64,000 bases of DNA from contig NZ_KZ845666.1 of assembly GCF_003313465.1 (NCBI RefSeq), positions 248,001-312,000 of the forward strand, written 5' to 3'. This document shows, piece after piece, positions 46,172 through 54,326 of the stretch. This DNA comes from Thermoflavimicrobium daqui (GTDB lineage Bacteria; Bacillota; Bacilli; Thermoactinomycetales; Thermoactinomycetaceae). Under the pieces are notes generated by a model. The model did no database searches, was not told where the DNA came from, and saw only the letters and a list, made by a program, of their open reading frames with translations. The translations under genes and the position numbers were made by a program. How positions within the stretch are numbered: position 1 is the stretch's first letter; every line of letters starts with the position of its first letter.

Positions 46172-46544
46172 ATAATCACCTACCAAGTTAAATTTGTTTT
46201 AACATTCATTTTTTGGTGTTTCTTTACATTACCCTATTTTATACCAAAATAGAGCGAAAGAGAAAATGTAATAATTGGGACTATTTCCCATTTTATCGAA
46301 CAAATCTATATAAAATCAACAATCTATTTATGTTTATATTAACTGATCAAATTTTTTATTTGTCTCCATTTCCTTATCATTATGTAACATTTTTTTATAT
46401 ATTTTATGTCAATATAAATAAATACCTTTTTAAATAGATTATTCATCCCATATCTATTGATTAGAACAAAAAAGAACAACTACTGTTGCAGATGTAGTTG
46501 TTCTGAAATCCGCACAATATGAATTGCTATTTATTGGACTATAT
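46172..46544. other. AT-rich region upstream of ftsE
   Basis: No gene; a 74-codon plus-strand frame here is AT-rich noise. It holds the terminator of the CorC-type gene (46465-46504). The ftsE promoter must lie within 46180-46330, but the AT bias gives too many candidate -10 boxes to choose. Confidence 0.5.
46465..46504 (-). terminator. Terminator of the CorC-type gene
   Basis: AGAACAACTAC (46473-46483) and GTAGTTGTTCT (46494-46504) are perfectly complementary; on the minus strand a run of six T follows. Confidence 0.9.
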
Positions 46545-47879
46545 CTAAACACAATCTTTTACTTGCTCATCCAGCCTTACTTCCAGCTCTACTGGTTGAA
46601 TGGGTTTGACTAAGATTCTTGTAATTCGTAACCGATCTACTTCTTTTACTGTAAAGAGATAATCTTCAAATTCTACTTGATCCCCCACTTGCGGAACACG
46701 TTCGAGCCTTGAAAAAAGCCAGCCACCAATCGAATCATTATCAGGATCATCAATGTTAATTTGAAAATATTCATTTACTTCTTCGATAAGTAGGCGAGAG
46801 TCAATCGAGGTTTCATTACCAATCTTCTCAAAAAACGGCTTTTCATCATCAAATTCGTCCTGAATCTCACCAAATATCTCTTCAATAATATCTTCGGTAG
46901 TCACTAACCCAGAGGTACCACCATATTCATCAACAACAATCGCCATTTCCACTTTATTTTTCTGTAATGTCTTTAATATATCCTGTAACTCCATTGTTTC
47001 CGGGACCACAATCGCTGGGCGGACCAAATCTTTAAAATAAGGTTCGTCTCCCTTCGATATCCGATCATACACATCCCGAATATGAATAATCCCCTTAATA
47101 TCATCTTTATCTTTTCCACACAGAGGAAAACGAGTATGATGGTTCTGATTAATAATTTGAAGATTCTCTTGGTATGTGTTTCCTTCAAATAAGCAAATCA
47201 TATTTACACGCGGAACCATCACTTCTCGTGCTACACGGTCTGTAAAGTCAAACACTTTATCAAATAAGGTTAGCTCAGTTTGGTCGATGACTCCTCCCTG
47301 ATGGCTTTGTGCCAGCAACATTCGGATTTCTTCTTCAGTATGAACTTGCTGTGTTTCTTTTAATTCAACCCCGAACATTTTTAAAACCAAGTTAGCTGAT
47401 CCATTTAATACATAAATAAATGGCTTAAATAGCTGATAAAACCAGTTTAGAGGTGTTGCAGTCCATAAAGCTACTTTTTCAGCTTGGCGAATTGCGAGTG
47501 ACTTTGGAGCCATTTCACCCAACACAATATGCAAAAATGTAATTACACTAAATGCAATCGCAAATGAGGCAGTTTGCATAGCCCATTCTGGCAGCTGAAA
47601 ATAGATAAAAACAGGCTCAATTAGCTTTGCAATAAAAGGCTCTCCAACCCAGCCTAAACCAAGTGATGCAAGTGTGATTCCTAATTGAGTACCTGATAGA
47701 TAAGCATCTAAGTTCGCTATTACTTTTTGCGCTATTTTTCCTCGGCGGGTTTCCAAATGTGCAATTTGTGTTGAGCGAACTTTGACAATCGCAAACTCCG
47801 CGGCAACAAAAAAACCGTTTAATAGCACTAAGATCAACACTAAAAGCAACTTAAAACTGACACCTATGGCATCTTCCAA
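46545..47879 (-). CDS. HlyC/CorC (CNNM) family transporter
   Basis: A membrane protein of the CNNM/CorC group, implicated in Mg2+ and other divalent-cation efflux. DUF21 transmembrane domain at about 5-195 (LVLLNGFFVAAEFAIVKVRS), a pair of CBS domains at 215-335 (VMVPRVNMICL, VDEYGGTSGLVTTEDIIEEI) and a CorC_HlyC domain at the C-terminus (FEDYLFTVKEVDRLRI). The usual start is uncertain: TTG 47879 lies ten bases after GGGAGG and gives 444 residues; ATG 47897 and the far upstream 47957 are less likely. It is a single gene with its own terminator. Confidence 0.88.
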   Translation of the reverse strand: MEDAIGVSFKLLLVLILVLLNGFFVAAEFAIVKVRSTQIAHLETRRGKIAQKVIANLDAYLSGTQLGITLASLGLGWVGEPFIAKLIEPVFIYFQLPEWAMQTASFAIAFSVITFLHIVLGEMAPKSLAIRQAEKVALWTATPLNWFYQLFKPFIYVLNGSANLVLKMFGVELKETQQVHTEEEIRMLLAQSHQGGVIDQTELTLFDKVFDFTDRVAREVMVPRVNMICLFEGNTYQENLQIINQNHHTRFPLCGKDKDDIKGIIHIRDVYDRISKGDEPYFKDLVRPAIVVPETMELQDILKTLQKNKVEMAIVVDEYGGTSGLVTTEDIIEEIFGEIQDEFDDEKPFFEKIGNETSIDSRLLIEEVNEYFQINIDDPDNDSIGGWLFSRLERVPQVGDQVEFEDYLFTVKEVDRLRITRILVKPIQPVELEVRLDEQVKDCV

Positions 47880-48273
47880 AAGAAATGAACCTCCCATATA
47901 CTCATCATTAAAATAGGATTGATTAACCCAATTATTAATCGAATTTCTAAAGGACAATCTCTATTTGATTTAATTACTGAATTTTTTTACAAAAATATCT
48001 ACCCATCATCAACTGGCAAAGCTAAGGCTCACCCCTTCATTACCTCATTTGTAATTATTATAGCGAAAACATTTTCTAAAAGACTATACAACTAAAACTT
48101 TTTTGATCCGTTCTGCACCATCGCAACCCTCTCTTTATGAGATAGATATTCTATACTTTTTATTTTAACATCTATTCAACAAAATTAAAAATAAGGGCCA
48201 TAAAACAGTGGATAAAAATGGATTTAATAGAAAAAAACCCCGTTAATGAATCAACGGGATTTTTTATCACATT
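47880..48273. other. Intergenic region upstream of the CorC-type gene
   Basis: No gene in 394 bases. It contains the terminator of the DUF350 cassette (48231-48265). The rest is AT-rich, with no repeat seen. Confidence 0.5.
48231..48265 (-). terminator. Terminator of the DUF350/ATP-grasp cassette
   Basis: CCCGTT (48239-48244) and AACGGG (48253-48258) form the stem; the minus strand ends GGGGTTTTTTT. It lies nine bases after the stop codon of the last gene and closes the cassette. Confidence 0.88.
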
Positions 48274-48711
48274 TTATGATAAGCTGGCAAAACTACCAAT
48301 TAATAATCCAGATGCTACACAAATTTGAGAGGAAAGATGAGCGATGGCAATGTTTCCTTTTTCAATCTCTGAAGCGACTTTCATGGGAGCACATAAAATA
48401 AATAGATAATAAATGATTAATTCCAAGAAAATACCCAATAAGCCCCAAAATACCATTTTTTTAAGACTATGCATATTAAAAATACTACAAAATAAAATAA
48501 TTCCTATTCCGACCATTTTACCACTTAGTTCATACGCCACTGCCTTTGCTTGGGCTACTTTATGGGGGTGATTTAAATTAGATCCTTCTTTCATAAGCTG
48601 AAATGTCGAATAGGGTGTTAAATAAGAAAAAAGAATAATTCCTAGAGAGAGTAATAAAAGTACAAAAACAAAACCAATACTAGCATTCATTACGGCACCC
48701 CATATCGTCAT
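48274..48711 (-). CDS. DUF350 (UPF0719) membrane protein 2
   Basis: A 145-residue protein with four membrane segments (around 10-30, 55-75, 85-110 and 122-142) separated by a basic loop (LKEGSN-like LMKEGSNLNHPHKVAQAKAVAYELSG). This loop followed by a glycine-rich helix is the DUF350 pattern. ATG 48711 follows GAGGAGG by about eight bases and lies 16 bases after the ATP-grasp gene, so the longer frame from 48816 is not used. It is a paralogue of the first gene in the cassette (51327-51761). In E. coli, yjfL (DUF350) is also next to a GspS-like gene (yjfC). Confidence 0.82.
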   Translation of the reverse strand: MTIWGAVMNASIGFVFVLLLLSLGIILFSYLTPYSTFQLMKEGSNLNHPHKVAQAKAVAYELSGKMVGIGIILFCSIFNMHSLKKMVFWGLLGIFLELIIYYLFILCAPMKVASEIEKGNIAIAHLSSQICVASGLLIGSFASLS

Positions 48712-48727
48712 GACTAAAGCCTCCTCA

Positions 48728-49966
48728 TCAATCCACAGCCACAGGTAAGTAATAAGAGTTATCTCCTGTAATTTCTTTGTCAATACGTGCAATAATGGCC
48801 GAAGCATGTCCATCAATTAAAAAAGATCCCCACAGCAGACGACCAGAGAATTCTCCTTTTAAAGTCTCAACCGTTATCGGTTCCAATTCAACCATTTCTT
48901 GGTAAATCATTGATTGCTCCCAATAAAGCTGAGCTTTATCTTCAGCGAGTAAGTTCCCTTCTTTATCAAATAAACTAACTGCTCCCCCTTCTCTACCAAA
49001 TATTGGTTTTCGGACATATGGCTTTATCCCATGAAATGGGTTATCAAAATAGGTAGGAATCATATATTTTTCAATAATCTCATGTTCTTCTTCAGTAAAA
49101 AAAACGCCTTGTTCATGAATACCCCAAATCAATGCTTGTAATCCTTTCGTTTGGGATATAAAGGCTCCAGGCGGGTTAATAATCCCTACTTTTCGATTAG
49201 CGATTAGATTCAAAATATGTGGGCCTGTTGGATAACCATCTTTATCTCTTGTCTCTGCTAACAACTCTAAAGGATAAAGTCGATACAAAATATCTACAGG
49301 CCAAAGTGTCTTCTGCGGACCACTTTCCACGTATAAACGATTTTGGTGAACAACCAAAGAAGAAAGTGGAGCAAATTTGGCTAAAAGGCCTGATTGTTGC
49401 AAAAGGTAACGTGTAGTTCCGGCATCTTCTATATGCCAATCCAAGGCGCTAAAATAAATCCGATCTGTTTTATATCCTAATCTTTTATACTGTTGAATTA
49501 TACGTGTAAAAGCTTGTCTTAAGTGCTGCTCCATATTATGATTGGGATTTTCCACACCAAAATATGAACAAACTTTATCATTCACATAAAAGGATTCCAC
49601 AATGCTTGTTGGCGTATCACTATTAAATTCCAACATTTTAAGCCCATGTGGTGTATTGGCAAAATCAAAGCGCCCCACTGTAGTGGGGATGCTTGGATCT
49701 ATCTGAATTCGAATTGTTTTCCATGTTTCTTTTGGAATACCTAATTCTCTTAACAATTGATTTAGCCCTTGGCTTACGACTTCAGCAGTTCGTGCAAAAA
49801 TCTTTCCCAATTGCTCTGTCGCATAAGAGATCTCTTGTCGGAAAGAGCTTGAGATTGTATGAATCGTAGCCAGAGCATACTCGTCACCATCCATTACATC
49901 CCAAGTAAAAATCTTTTCTTCACGTATAGGTAAATAAATTTCGTTTCTTCTCTGTTGATAGCTCAC
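48728..49966 (-). CDS. Glutathionylspermidine synthase-like ATP-grasp enzyme
   Basis: The 412-residue enzyme has the GspS pre-ATP-grasp and ATP-grasp domains: VGRFDFANTPHGLKMLEFN with DTPTS, ILYRLYPLELL, KPYVRKPIFGREGGAV and GSFLIDGHASAIIARIDK. The N-terminal amidase domain of true GspS is absent, as in E. coli YgiC and YjfC. The family makes amide bonds with amines such as spermidine; here neither acid nor amine is known, and a protein tail is possible. GTG 49966 lies seven bases after GGAGGT and four bases after the preceding stop; the long upstream frame is a shadow of that gene. Confidence 0.85.
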   Translation of the reverse strand: MSYQQRRNEIYLPIREEKIFTWDVMDGDEYALATIHTISSSFRQEISYATEQLGKIFARTAEVVSQGLNQLLRELGIPKETWKTIRIQIDPSIPTTVGRFDFANTPHGLKMLEFNSDTPTSIVESFYVNDKVCSYFGVENPNHNMEQHLRQAFTRIIQQYKRLGYKTDRIYFSALDWHIEDAGTTRYLLQQSGLLAKFAPLSSLVVHQNRLYVESGPQKTLWPVDILYRLYPLELLAETRDKDGYPTGPHILNLIANRKVGIINPPGAFISQTKGLQALIWGIHEQGVFFTEEEHEIIEKYMIPTYFDNPFHGIKPYVRKPIFGREGGAVSLFDKEGNLLAEDKAQLYWEQSMIYQEMVELEPITVETLKGEFSGRLLWGSFLIDGHASAIIARIDKEITGDNSYYLPVAVD

Positions 49967-49970
49967 TTTC

Positions 49971-50825
49971 TTAACCTCCACTAGAGGTATCGCTATCTTC
50001 TCTGATGTATAACTTTTTACCATTAGATACCTTGTAAACCTCTGGTTCATGTCGCTCAAAAGTATCATCACATAAACCATTATTATCATCATCATAGCAC
50101 AAGTCACTATCATCTGGCTCATCATCCGAAACAGCTGCTACGCAAGCAGAAAAGCCGATCACAGGAACTAAAAACCAAGCTACTATTTTACCAAGCTTCC
50201 GCTTCTTTTTTGGCTTCTTGCCTTCTGGAGGAGGACTAGACCAATTTCCTCCACCACCCGATTGATTAAAATGATTCGGTTGAGGTGGCATATAAGGTTG
50301 GGAACCAGGTGGTGGAGTCGGTGAACCAAATGGTGGATTTGAACCCAATGGCGGTTGGCTTGGCTGTTGATATGGATAAGGATTTCCTGTGTTAGGTTGT
50401 GATGGCTGTCCTCCAAATGGGCTATTCATTCCTCCTTGCTGATTCTGTTGCCCACCAAATGGAGGTGGAGTCATCGGTCCTTGATTATTATTAGGCCCCT
50501 GAAATGGATTTTGAAATCCTGCTGATGAATTGGGCTGCCCACCAAATGGTGGTGGAGTCACCGGTCCTTGATTGTTACTAGGCCCCTGAAATGGATTTTG
50601 AAATCCTGCTGATGAATTGGGCTGCCCACCAAATGGCGGTGGAGTCATTGGTCCTTGATTGTTATTAGGCCCCTGAAATGGATTTTGATTTGGGCTAAAT
50701 GGATTATTCAGTCCATTTGGTGTATTTGGCTGTTGGTCTGGGTTTATCGGTCCTCTGTTGTTTGAATTTGGATCAGGTATGCCAAATGATTGTTGATCAA
50801 ATGGACGATTTCCATTGCTATTCAT
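49971..50825 (-). CDS. Pro/Gln/Gly-rich membrane protein with acidic Cys tail
   Basis: An unusual 284-residue protein. Residues 1-205 are low-complexity Pro/Gln/Asn/Gly with nearly three 29-residue tandem repeats (NPFQGPNNNQGPMTPPPFGG type) at about 48-130. A basic stretch (EGKKPKKKRKLGK) leads into one membrane helix (IVAWFLVPVIGFSACVAAV). The C-terminus is very acidic and contains LCYDDDNNGLCDD, reminiscent of calcium-binding DxDxNGxxD loops. By charge rule the Pro-rich arm is cytoplasmic and the tail outside. I do not recognise the family. It sits between the unknown 150-residue gene and the ATP-grasp gene, so it could be the substrate of the latter. Confidence 0.72.
   Translation of the reverse strand: MNSNGNRPFDQQSFGIPDPNSNNRGPINPDQQPNTPNGLNNPFSPNQNPFQGPNNNQGPMTPPPFGGQPNSSAGFQNPFQGPSNNQGPVTPPPFGGQPNSSAGFQNPFQGPNNNQGPMTPPPFGGQQNQQGGMNSPFGGQPSQPNTGNPYPYQQPSQPPLGSNPPFGSPTPPPGSQPYMPPQPNHFNQSGGGGNWSSPPPEGKKPKKKRKLGKIVAWFLVPVIGFSACVAAVSDDEPDDSDLCYDDDNNGLCDDTFERHEPEVYKVSNGKKLYIREDSDTSSGG
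50442..50684 (-). repeat. 87-base tandem repeats inside a coding region
   Basis: Units at 50684-50598 and 50597-50511, and a partial one at 50510-50442, encode the 29-residue repeats of the Pro/Gln-rich protein. They are nearly identical at DNA level, so copy number probably varies between strains. They are in frame and are not CRISPR. Confidence 0.85.
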
Positions 50826-50847
50826 CTACAAAATCTCCCTTCATTCT

Positions 50848-51300
50848 TTAATTTGAAGTAGGTCTAGCATAATATACATACACCTTCCGGTTTTCATCAA
50901 TTTCGGAAACTACTCTTTCCCATTCTACCTCTTCAAGATAAAGAAAATTACTTAACAAATGTGCCAAAGCTTCTTGCCAATCATGAAAATGAAAACGATG
51001 AACTAATTTATCTTCTTTTACACCTCGCTGGTAATGTCTTAATTCAATCCGAATCCCATCCCAATTTGGCATAAAAGTAAGCTGTGAATCTACTATCTTC
51101 TTTTCAGGATCAACACGAACATAGATAATATATACCCCTTCTTCAATCGCACAAGATGTCACCTCATAACTCTTGTGATCTTGTACAAAGTAGTCACAAG
51201 CAAAGCGAAGCAATACCTCTTCTTTACTAATTTGACTGTAAAAGGAAATGATGGGGAATCCTTTCTCTTCATCAAGTAGTCGATACTCTAATCTTGCCAT
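50848..51300 (-). CDS. Hypothetical protein of the DUF350/ATP-grasp cassette
   Basis: A soluble 150-residue protein with mixed alpha/beta content and no signal peptide. The first part has ISFYSQISKEEVLLRFACDYF, then a long beta region (GVYIIYVRVDPEKK, WDGIRIELRHYQRG), then a helix (DWQEALAHLLSNFLYLEEVEWERV). I do not recognise a family. ATG 51300 has TAGGTG six bases upstream. It lies between the DUF350 gene and the Pro-rich gene with gaps of about 25 bases, so it is part of the operon and may be a cytoplasmic partner. Confidence 0.72.
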   Translation of the reverse strand: MARLEYRLLDEEKGFPIISFYSQISKEEVLLRFACDYFVQDHKSYEVTSCAIEEGVYIIYVRVDPEKKIVDSQLTFMPNWDGIRIELRHYQRGVKEDKLVHRFHFHDWQEALAHLLSNFLYLEEVEWERVVSEIDENRKVYVYYARPTSN

Positions 51301-51326
51301 CAAAAACACCTATTTCTTTCAAATGT

Positions 51327-51761
51327 TCAATAGTTGATAAGAGCAGCTAAAGTAATCCCAGAAATGATACTTAGTTTAGAAGAAAATATAGCTACTGCAA
51401 CATTTCCATTGGGAATTTCAGTTAGAACATTGACAGGAGCAAACAAATGAAATAAGTAAAAAACAATCACTTGTATCAATATTCCTAAACATCCCCAAAT
51501 AACTAAATCAAAGATAGGCACAGAGTTAAAAATGGAAGAAGCAAGAACAGCAGCTAAACCAATCAACCTCCCCCCCAAATCATGAGCCACAGCTTTTGCC
51601 GCTTCTACTTTTTTAGGCTCTGAGTTATTTGCCCCCTCTTTAATTAGAACAAAATGATTGTAAGGTGTAGATATAATAAACACAAAAATACCAATAAACA
51701 AAATGGGAAGTACTGCTATAAAGTAGCTCATAAAGTTATAAAAGGCATCCAAGTTCCACAT
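51327..51761 (-). CDS. DUF350 (UPF0719) membrane protein 1
   Basis: The first gene of the cassette encodes a 144-residue four-helix membrane protein with the DUF350 loop HFVLIKEGANNSEPKKVEAAKAVAHDLGGRLIG. It resembles the last gene of the cassette in size, topology and loop. ATG 51761 has GGAGGA about ten bases ahead. DUF350 proteins may form small channels; the two copies could be partner subunits. Confidence 0.82.
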   Translation of the reverse strand: MWNLDAFYNFMSYFIAVLPILFIGIFVFIISTPYNHFVLIKEGANNSEPKKVEAAKAVAHDLGGRLIGLAAVLASSIFNSVPIFDLVIWGCLGILIQVIVFYLFHLFAPVNVLTEIPNGNVAVAIFSSKLSIISGITLAALINY

Positions 51762-51959
51762 CTGTATTTCTTCCTCCAATTCTTCCCATCGTCAAACTAA
51801 GAAACTTACATCCTTACACTATTATTATAACTGATAAGTTTCCTTCCATTTAACCAAGGAACATGAACAAAAACGCTCAATTCTCTTAAATTTCCTTTAC
51901 AATCAATAAATGGAATCATAATTGATAGTAAAAAATCAAGTTATTTATACTTGATTCAA

Positions 51960-52103
51960 GTTGCCCTCTTAATTAGCCGCTCATCGCTTCCCCACTCACT
52001 ATCGCTAAAGGTTTGGCGCAAAAGCTGATCCTACACAAAAACGATTTACGACTTCCTCTAGGTATGATCTGGATTTTCCATCGAATGATGGCAACATGCT
52101 GTT
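51960..52103 (-). repeat. Dispersed intergenic repeat, copy B
   Basis: The reverse complement aligns along its whole length with copy A at 9712-9850. CCGCTCATCGCTTCC at 51977-51991 is shared with copy D at 63826-63840, and ATCCTACACAAAA at 52028-52040 is the shared 13-mer of copies A and C. Confidence 0.75.
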
Positions 52104-52124
52104 GATTGATTGCCAGCAAATAGT

Positions 52125-52196
52125 GGCTTTCCTAATTCTGTTCAAGAGCTTTTTTACTGTTTTTATTAAGCAGTAGTAGAACGGAATAGGAAAGCC
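52125..52196 (-). repeat. Long inverted repeat downstream of TerC gene
   Basis: GGCTTTCCTAATTCTGTTC (52125-52143) pairs with GAACGGAATAGGAAAGCC (52179-52196) apart from one mismatch and one bulge, with a 35-base loop. It lies 35 bases after the TerC stop codon, without a T-run, and probably protects or ends that mRNA. Confidence 0.65.
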
Positions 52197-52230
52197 GTTA
52201 TTTACCTACAAACAAATCCAAGCAATTTAA

Positions 52231-52911
52231 TTATACTTGATTAGATTTCATTTTTCTGTTTTTTAATAATCTACCGATTAGAAGGACAACAACAATAATA
52301 CCAACAATAGTTATATATTTCAACCATATATTCTGATCAAAAAAGACTTTCACAATATTATCATCAACAATCATTTTAGCTGCCGTCCATGCAAGAATTC
52401 CTGCTCCAATGTAAATAATCCACGGAAAGCGATCCATCAACTTTAAAAATAGTGTACTGCCCCAGATAATAATAGGGACACTAATTAATAATCCTAGTAT
52501 GACCAGAACATAATCCCCATGTGCAGCTCCTGCAATTGCTAGTACATTATCTAATCCCATCGCTGTATCAGCAATAATAATCGTACGAATAGCTGCTCCC
52601 ATACTCTCTTTTGCTGTTACATGTTCATGATCTTTATCATCAATAAGCAACTTACAACTAATCCAAAGCAAAACAAGCCCGCCCACTAATAGCAATCCTG
52701 GGACTTTTAATAGCCATACGACGACTAAAGTACAAACAATTCTCATAACTAAGGCGCCTACTGTTCCCCATAATATCACTTGTTTTTGCTTATCCTGGGG
52801 CAAGTTTCTGGCAGCCAATCCAATTACAATTGCATTATCACCTGCTAAAACCAGATCAATCACAATAATGGATAAGAGTGCAGAGAGAAAATCTAACGAT
52901 AAATACTCCAT
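52231..52911 (-). CDS. TerC-family membrane protein (YjbE/YkoY type)
   Basis: A 226-residue protein with seven membrane segments and the TerC motifs IDLVLAGDNAIVIGLA and IADTAMGLDNVLAIAGAA, whose Asp/Asn residues probably bind metal. TerC proteins of this type (YkoY, YceF, Alx) export or insert Mn2+ for secreted enzymes. The Mn2+ riboswitch directly upstream supports that role. ATG 52911 lies ten bases after GAGGAGG; the ATG at 52920 is too close to that site. Confidence 0.92.
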   Translation of the reverse strand: MEYLSLDFLSALLSIIVIDLVLAGDNAIVIGLAARNLPQDKQKQVILWGTVGALVMRIVCTLVVVWLLKVPGLLLVGGLVLLWISCKLLIDDKDHEHVTAKESMGAAIRTIIIADTAMGLDNVLAIAGAAHGDYVLVILGLLISVPIIIWGSTLFLKLMDRFPWIIYIGAGILAWTAAKMIVDDNIVKVFFDQNIWLKYITIVGIIVVVLLIGRLLKNRKMKSNQV

Positions 52912-52999
52912 TTTTGACATTCCTCCTCATGAATTTGATTCATTCGAATACAGATTATAATCTTAAAAATCAGTTGTCATATCTCAAAGGGCCTAAAAA

Positions 53000-53042
53000 A
53001 TATAAAAAGACCTTTACTTTTTTAGGAAAAAAGTAAAGGTCT
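53000..53042 (-). terminator. Riboswitch expression-platform terminator
   Basis: Arms AGACCTTTACTTTTTT (53008-53023) and AAAAAAGTAAAGGTCT (53027-53042) are perfectly complementary; on the minus strand TTTTTATATTTTTT follows. The first minus-strand arm includes the CCTTT that also closes the riboswitch P1 stem, so the two structures exclude each other. Confidence 0.9.
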
Positions 53043-53122
53043 TGCTAACAACATAATACGTTGCCAACAAAGCCGGGGTATTCCCGTAATGACGACTTTG
53101 TTGTAACAGCTACTCCCCTTTT
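53035..53122 (-). ncRNA. yybP-ykoY manganese riboswitch
   Basis: On the minus strand the leader begins AAAAGGGGAGTAGC, contains GTCGTCATTACGGG, then GGCAACG and ends TAGCAAGACCTTT, the arrangement of the yybP-ykoY Mn2+ aptamer, with P1 formed by AAAGG and CCTTT. Using CCTTTAC in P1 would prevent the downstream terminator, giving an ON switch with Mn2+. It lies 124 bases before a TerC-family gene, the classic target of this class. A covariance-model match would settle it. Confidence 0.85.
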
Positions 53123-53238
53123 AATATGAACATTTTCCATAGTTATTTTAGCATAAATTATCAAGGGAATCTATACTTATATAATTGATTCTAAAAAAAA
53201 ATTTTGTCATCCAAGACACAAATGATCATAGCACTCAT

Positions 53239-53574
53239 TTATTTTTTTTCTGCTAACCAATTTGATAGTTTTTCTCTAGCTTGGTCAGAAAGCTGCATCT
53301 GGCTTGGCATTGATCCTTTTCCATCTTTGATGATTTTAGAGATCTGATCTTTAGACATTTTACCACCAATCTTCTCCAAATTAGGACCGATTCTACCTTC
53401 TAAATTTCCGCCATGACAACTAGAGCAATTATTCGCATAGATTTCTTCAGGTGCTAACGATGCTTCTTGTGCTTGCCCCGGTTGATCTGTTTTGGCAGAT
53501 TGATTGGAGCCACAAGCTGCAAGTAAAACTGTACTCATAGCTACTATTAAAAATAATTTTTTGCTTTTCAACAT
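53239..53574 (-). CDS. cccB: Cytochrome c-551 (lipoprotein, CccB-like)
   Basis: A 111-residue membrane-anchored small cytochrome c. The signal peptide has lipobox LLAAC (Cys21); a Gln/Ser-rich linker follows; the heme motif is CSSCH and the likely axial Met is in GSMPSQM. It carries electrons on the outer membrane face. In B. subtilis cccB lies between ftsE and prfB, the same neighbourhood as here although other genes have been inserted. Confidence 0.9.
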   Translation of the reverse strand: MLKSKKLFLIVAMSTVLLAACGSNQSAKTDQPGQAQEASLAPEEIYANNCSSCHGGNLEGRIGPNLEKIGGKMSKDQISKIIKDGKGSMPSQMQLSDQAREKLSNWLAEKK

Positions 53575-53597
53575 GTTTCCACTTCCCTTCCCATCAC

Positions 53598-54269
53598 TTA
53601 TAACGTTTTTTTGTGTGATAGATGCTGTTGATCTCCATTTTGTGACGGATTAGCTTGGGAATTATTCCCCCCCTTAGACAACATAGTTCGTGATAGCATA
53701 GAAGAGTTGTTTTTATGCTGATTATCACTATTTGTCTCTCTTCTTGGATTTAATAAACTTTGTTTATACTTCCGTCGATTAGCTGAAGGTGGCTTTGGCT
53801 CCTCTTTCGCTGTCTCTATCGATACTTTTTTGGTTGTCATATTTACTTCTAAACCTTGACTATTAACCATCGGTGGCTCGTTTTTCGATTTTTTAGAGAG
53901 GAAATTAAGTCCCTTGTTTGAACGTTTCTGCTGTTGTTCATTCATATCAATCTCAAGCTGTCCTTCATCATGCACTTCTACTGAAGTGATGATTTCTTTA
54001 TCTTCATCAGGTAATATCTTGCGCGGCTTTCTTTGTTCCAACTCTTTTTTCTTAGATTGAAAGCGTTTCTCACGCTCTAAAGTAGCTCGACGTACTTTTT
54101 CTACAGATATTGCTTCTGTGTTCGTTTCCATCCTTTCACCAGGAAACAAATTCTCTAATTCTTCTAGTTCTTTTTTTCTACGTTTACTAATGATCATACT
54201 GATTATAATAACACCAATAATTACAACTAAAACGCCAACCCATAGAATTGGGTTCATAAGTATGGACAT
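53598..54269 (-). CDS. Single-pass membrane protein with charged cytoplasmic tail
   Basis: One N-terminal membrane helix (ILWVGVLVVIIGVIIISMII) followed by a 185-residue tail that is highly charged at first (KRRKKELEELENLF, TLEREKRFQSKKKELEQRKPRK, likely coiled coil) and then Asn/Gln/Ser-rich and basic. The arrangement suggests a cytoplasmic, probably disordered, adaptor region. ATG 54269 is chosen because AAGGAGGT lies six bases upstream. I do not recognise a family. It may be co-transcribed with cytochrome c-551 23 bases downstream. Confidence 0.7.
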   Translation of the reverse strand: MSILMNPILWVGVLVVIIGVIIISMIISKRRKKELEELENLFPGERMETNTEAISVEKVRRATLEREKRFQSKKKELEQRKPRKILPDEDKEIITSVEVHDEGQLEIDMNEQQQKRSNKGLNFLSKKSKNEPPMVNSQGLEVNMTTKKVSIETAKEEPKPPSANRRKYKQSLLNPRRETNSDNQHKNNSSMLSRTMLSKGGNNSQANPSQNGDQQHLSHKKTL

Positions 54270-54326
54270 AGTAAAACCTCCTTCATCTATTATTTCCAAA
54301 TAATTGAACAATCATTTCATAACGAA

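Larger units (their letters stand above)
51762..52230. other. Intergenic region between TerC and the DUF350 cassette
   Basis: No gene in 469 bases. It contains repeat copy B (51960-52103) and a long inverted repeat (52125-52196). A promoter for the cassette is expected near 51790-51900 but none stands out. Confidence 0.6.

Noticed and set aside
46213-46437. 74-codon plus-strand frame upstream of ftsE
   Set aside because: Very AT-rich, Phe/Tyr/Ile/Asn-rich product, no Shine-Dalgarno; it is intergenic background.
50442-50684. Tandem repeats considered as a CRISPR array
   Set aside because: The units are directly adjacent without spacers and encode in-frame protein repeats.
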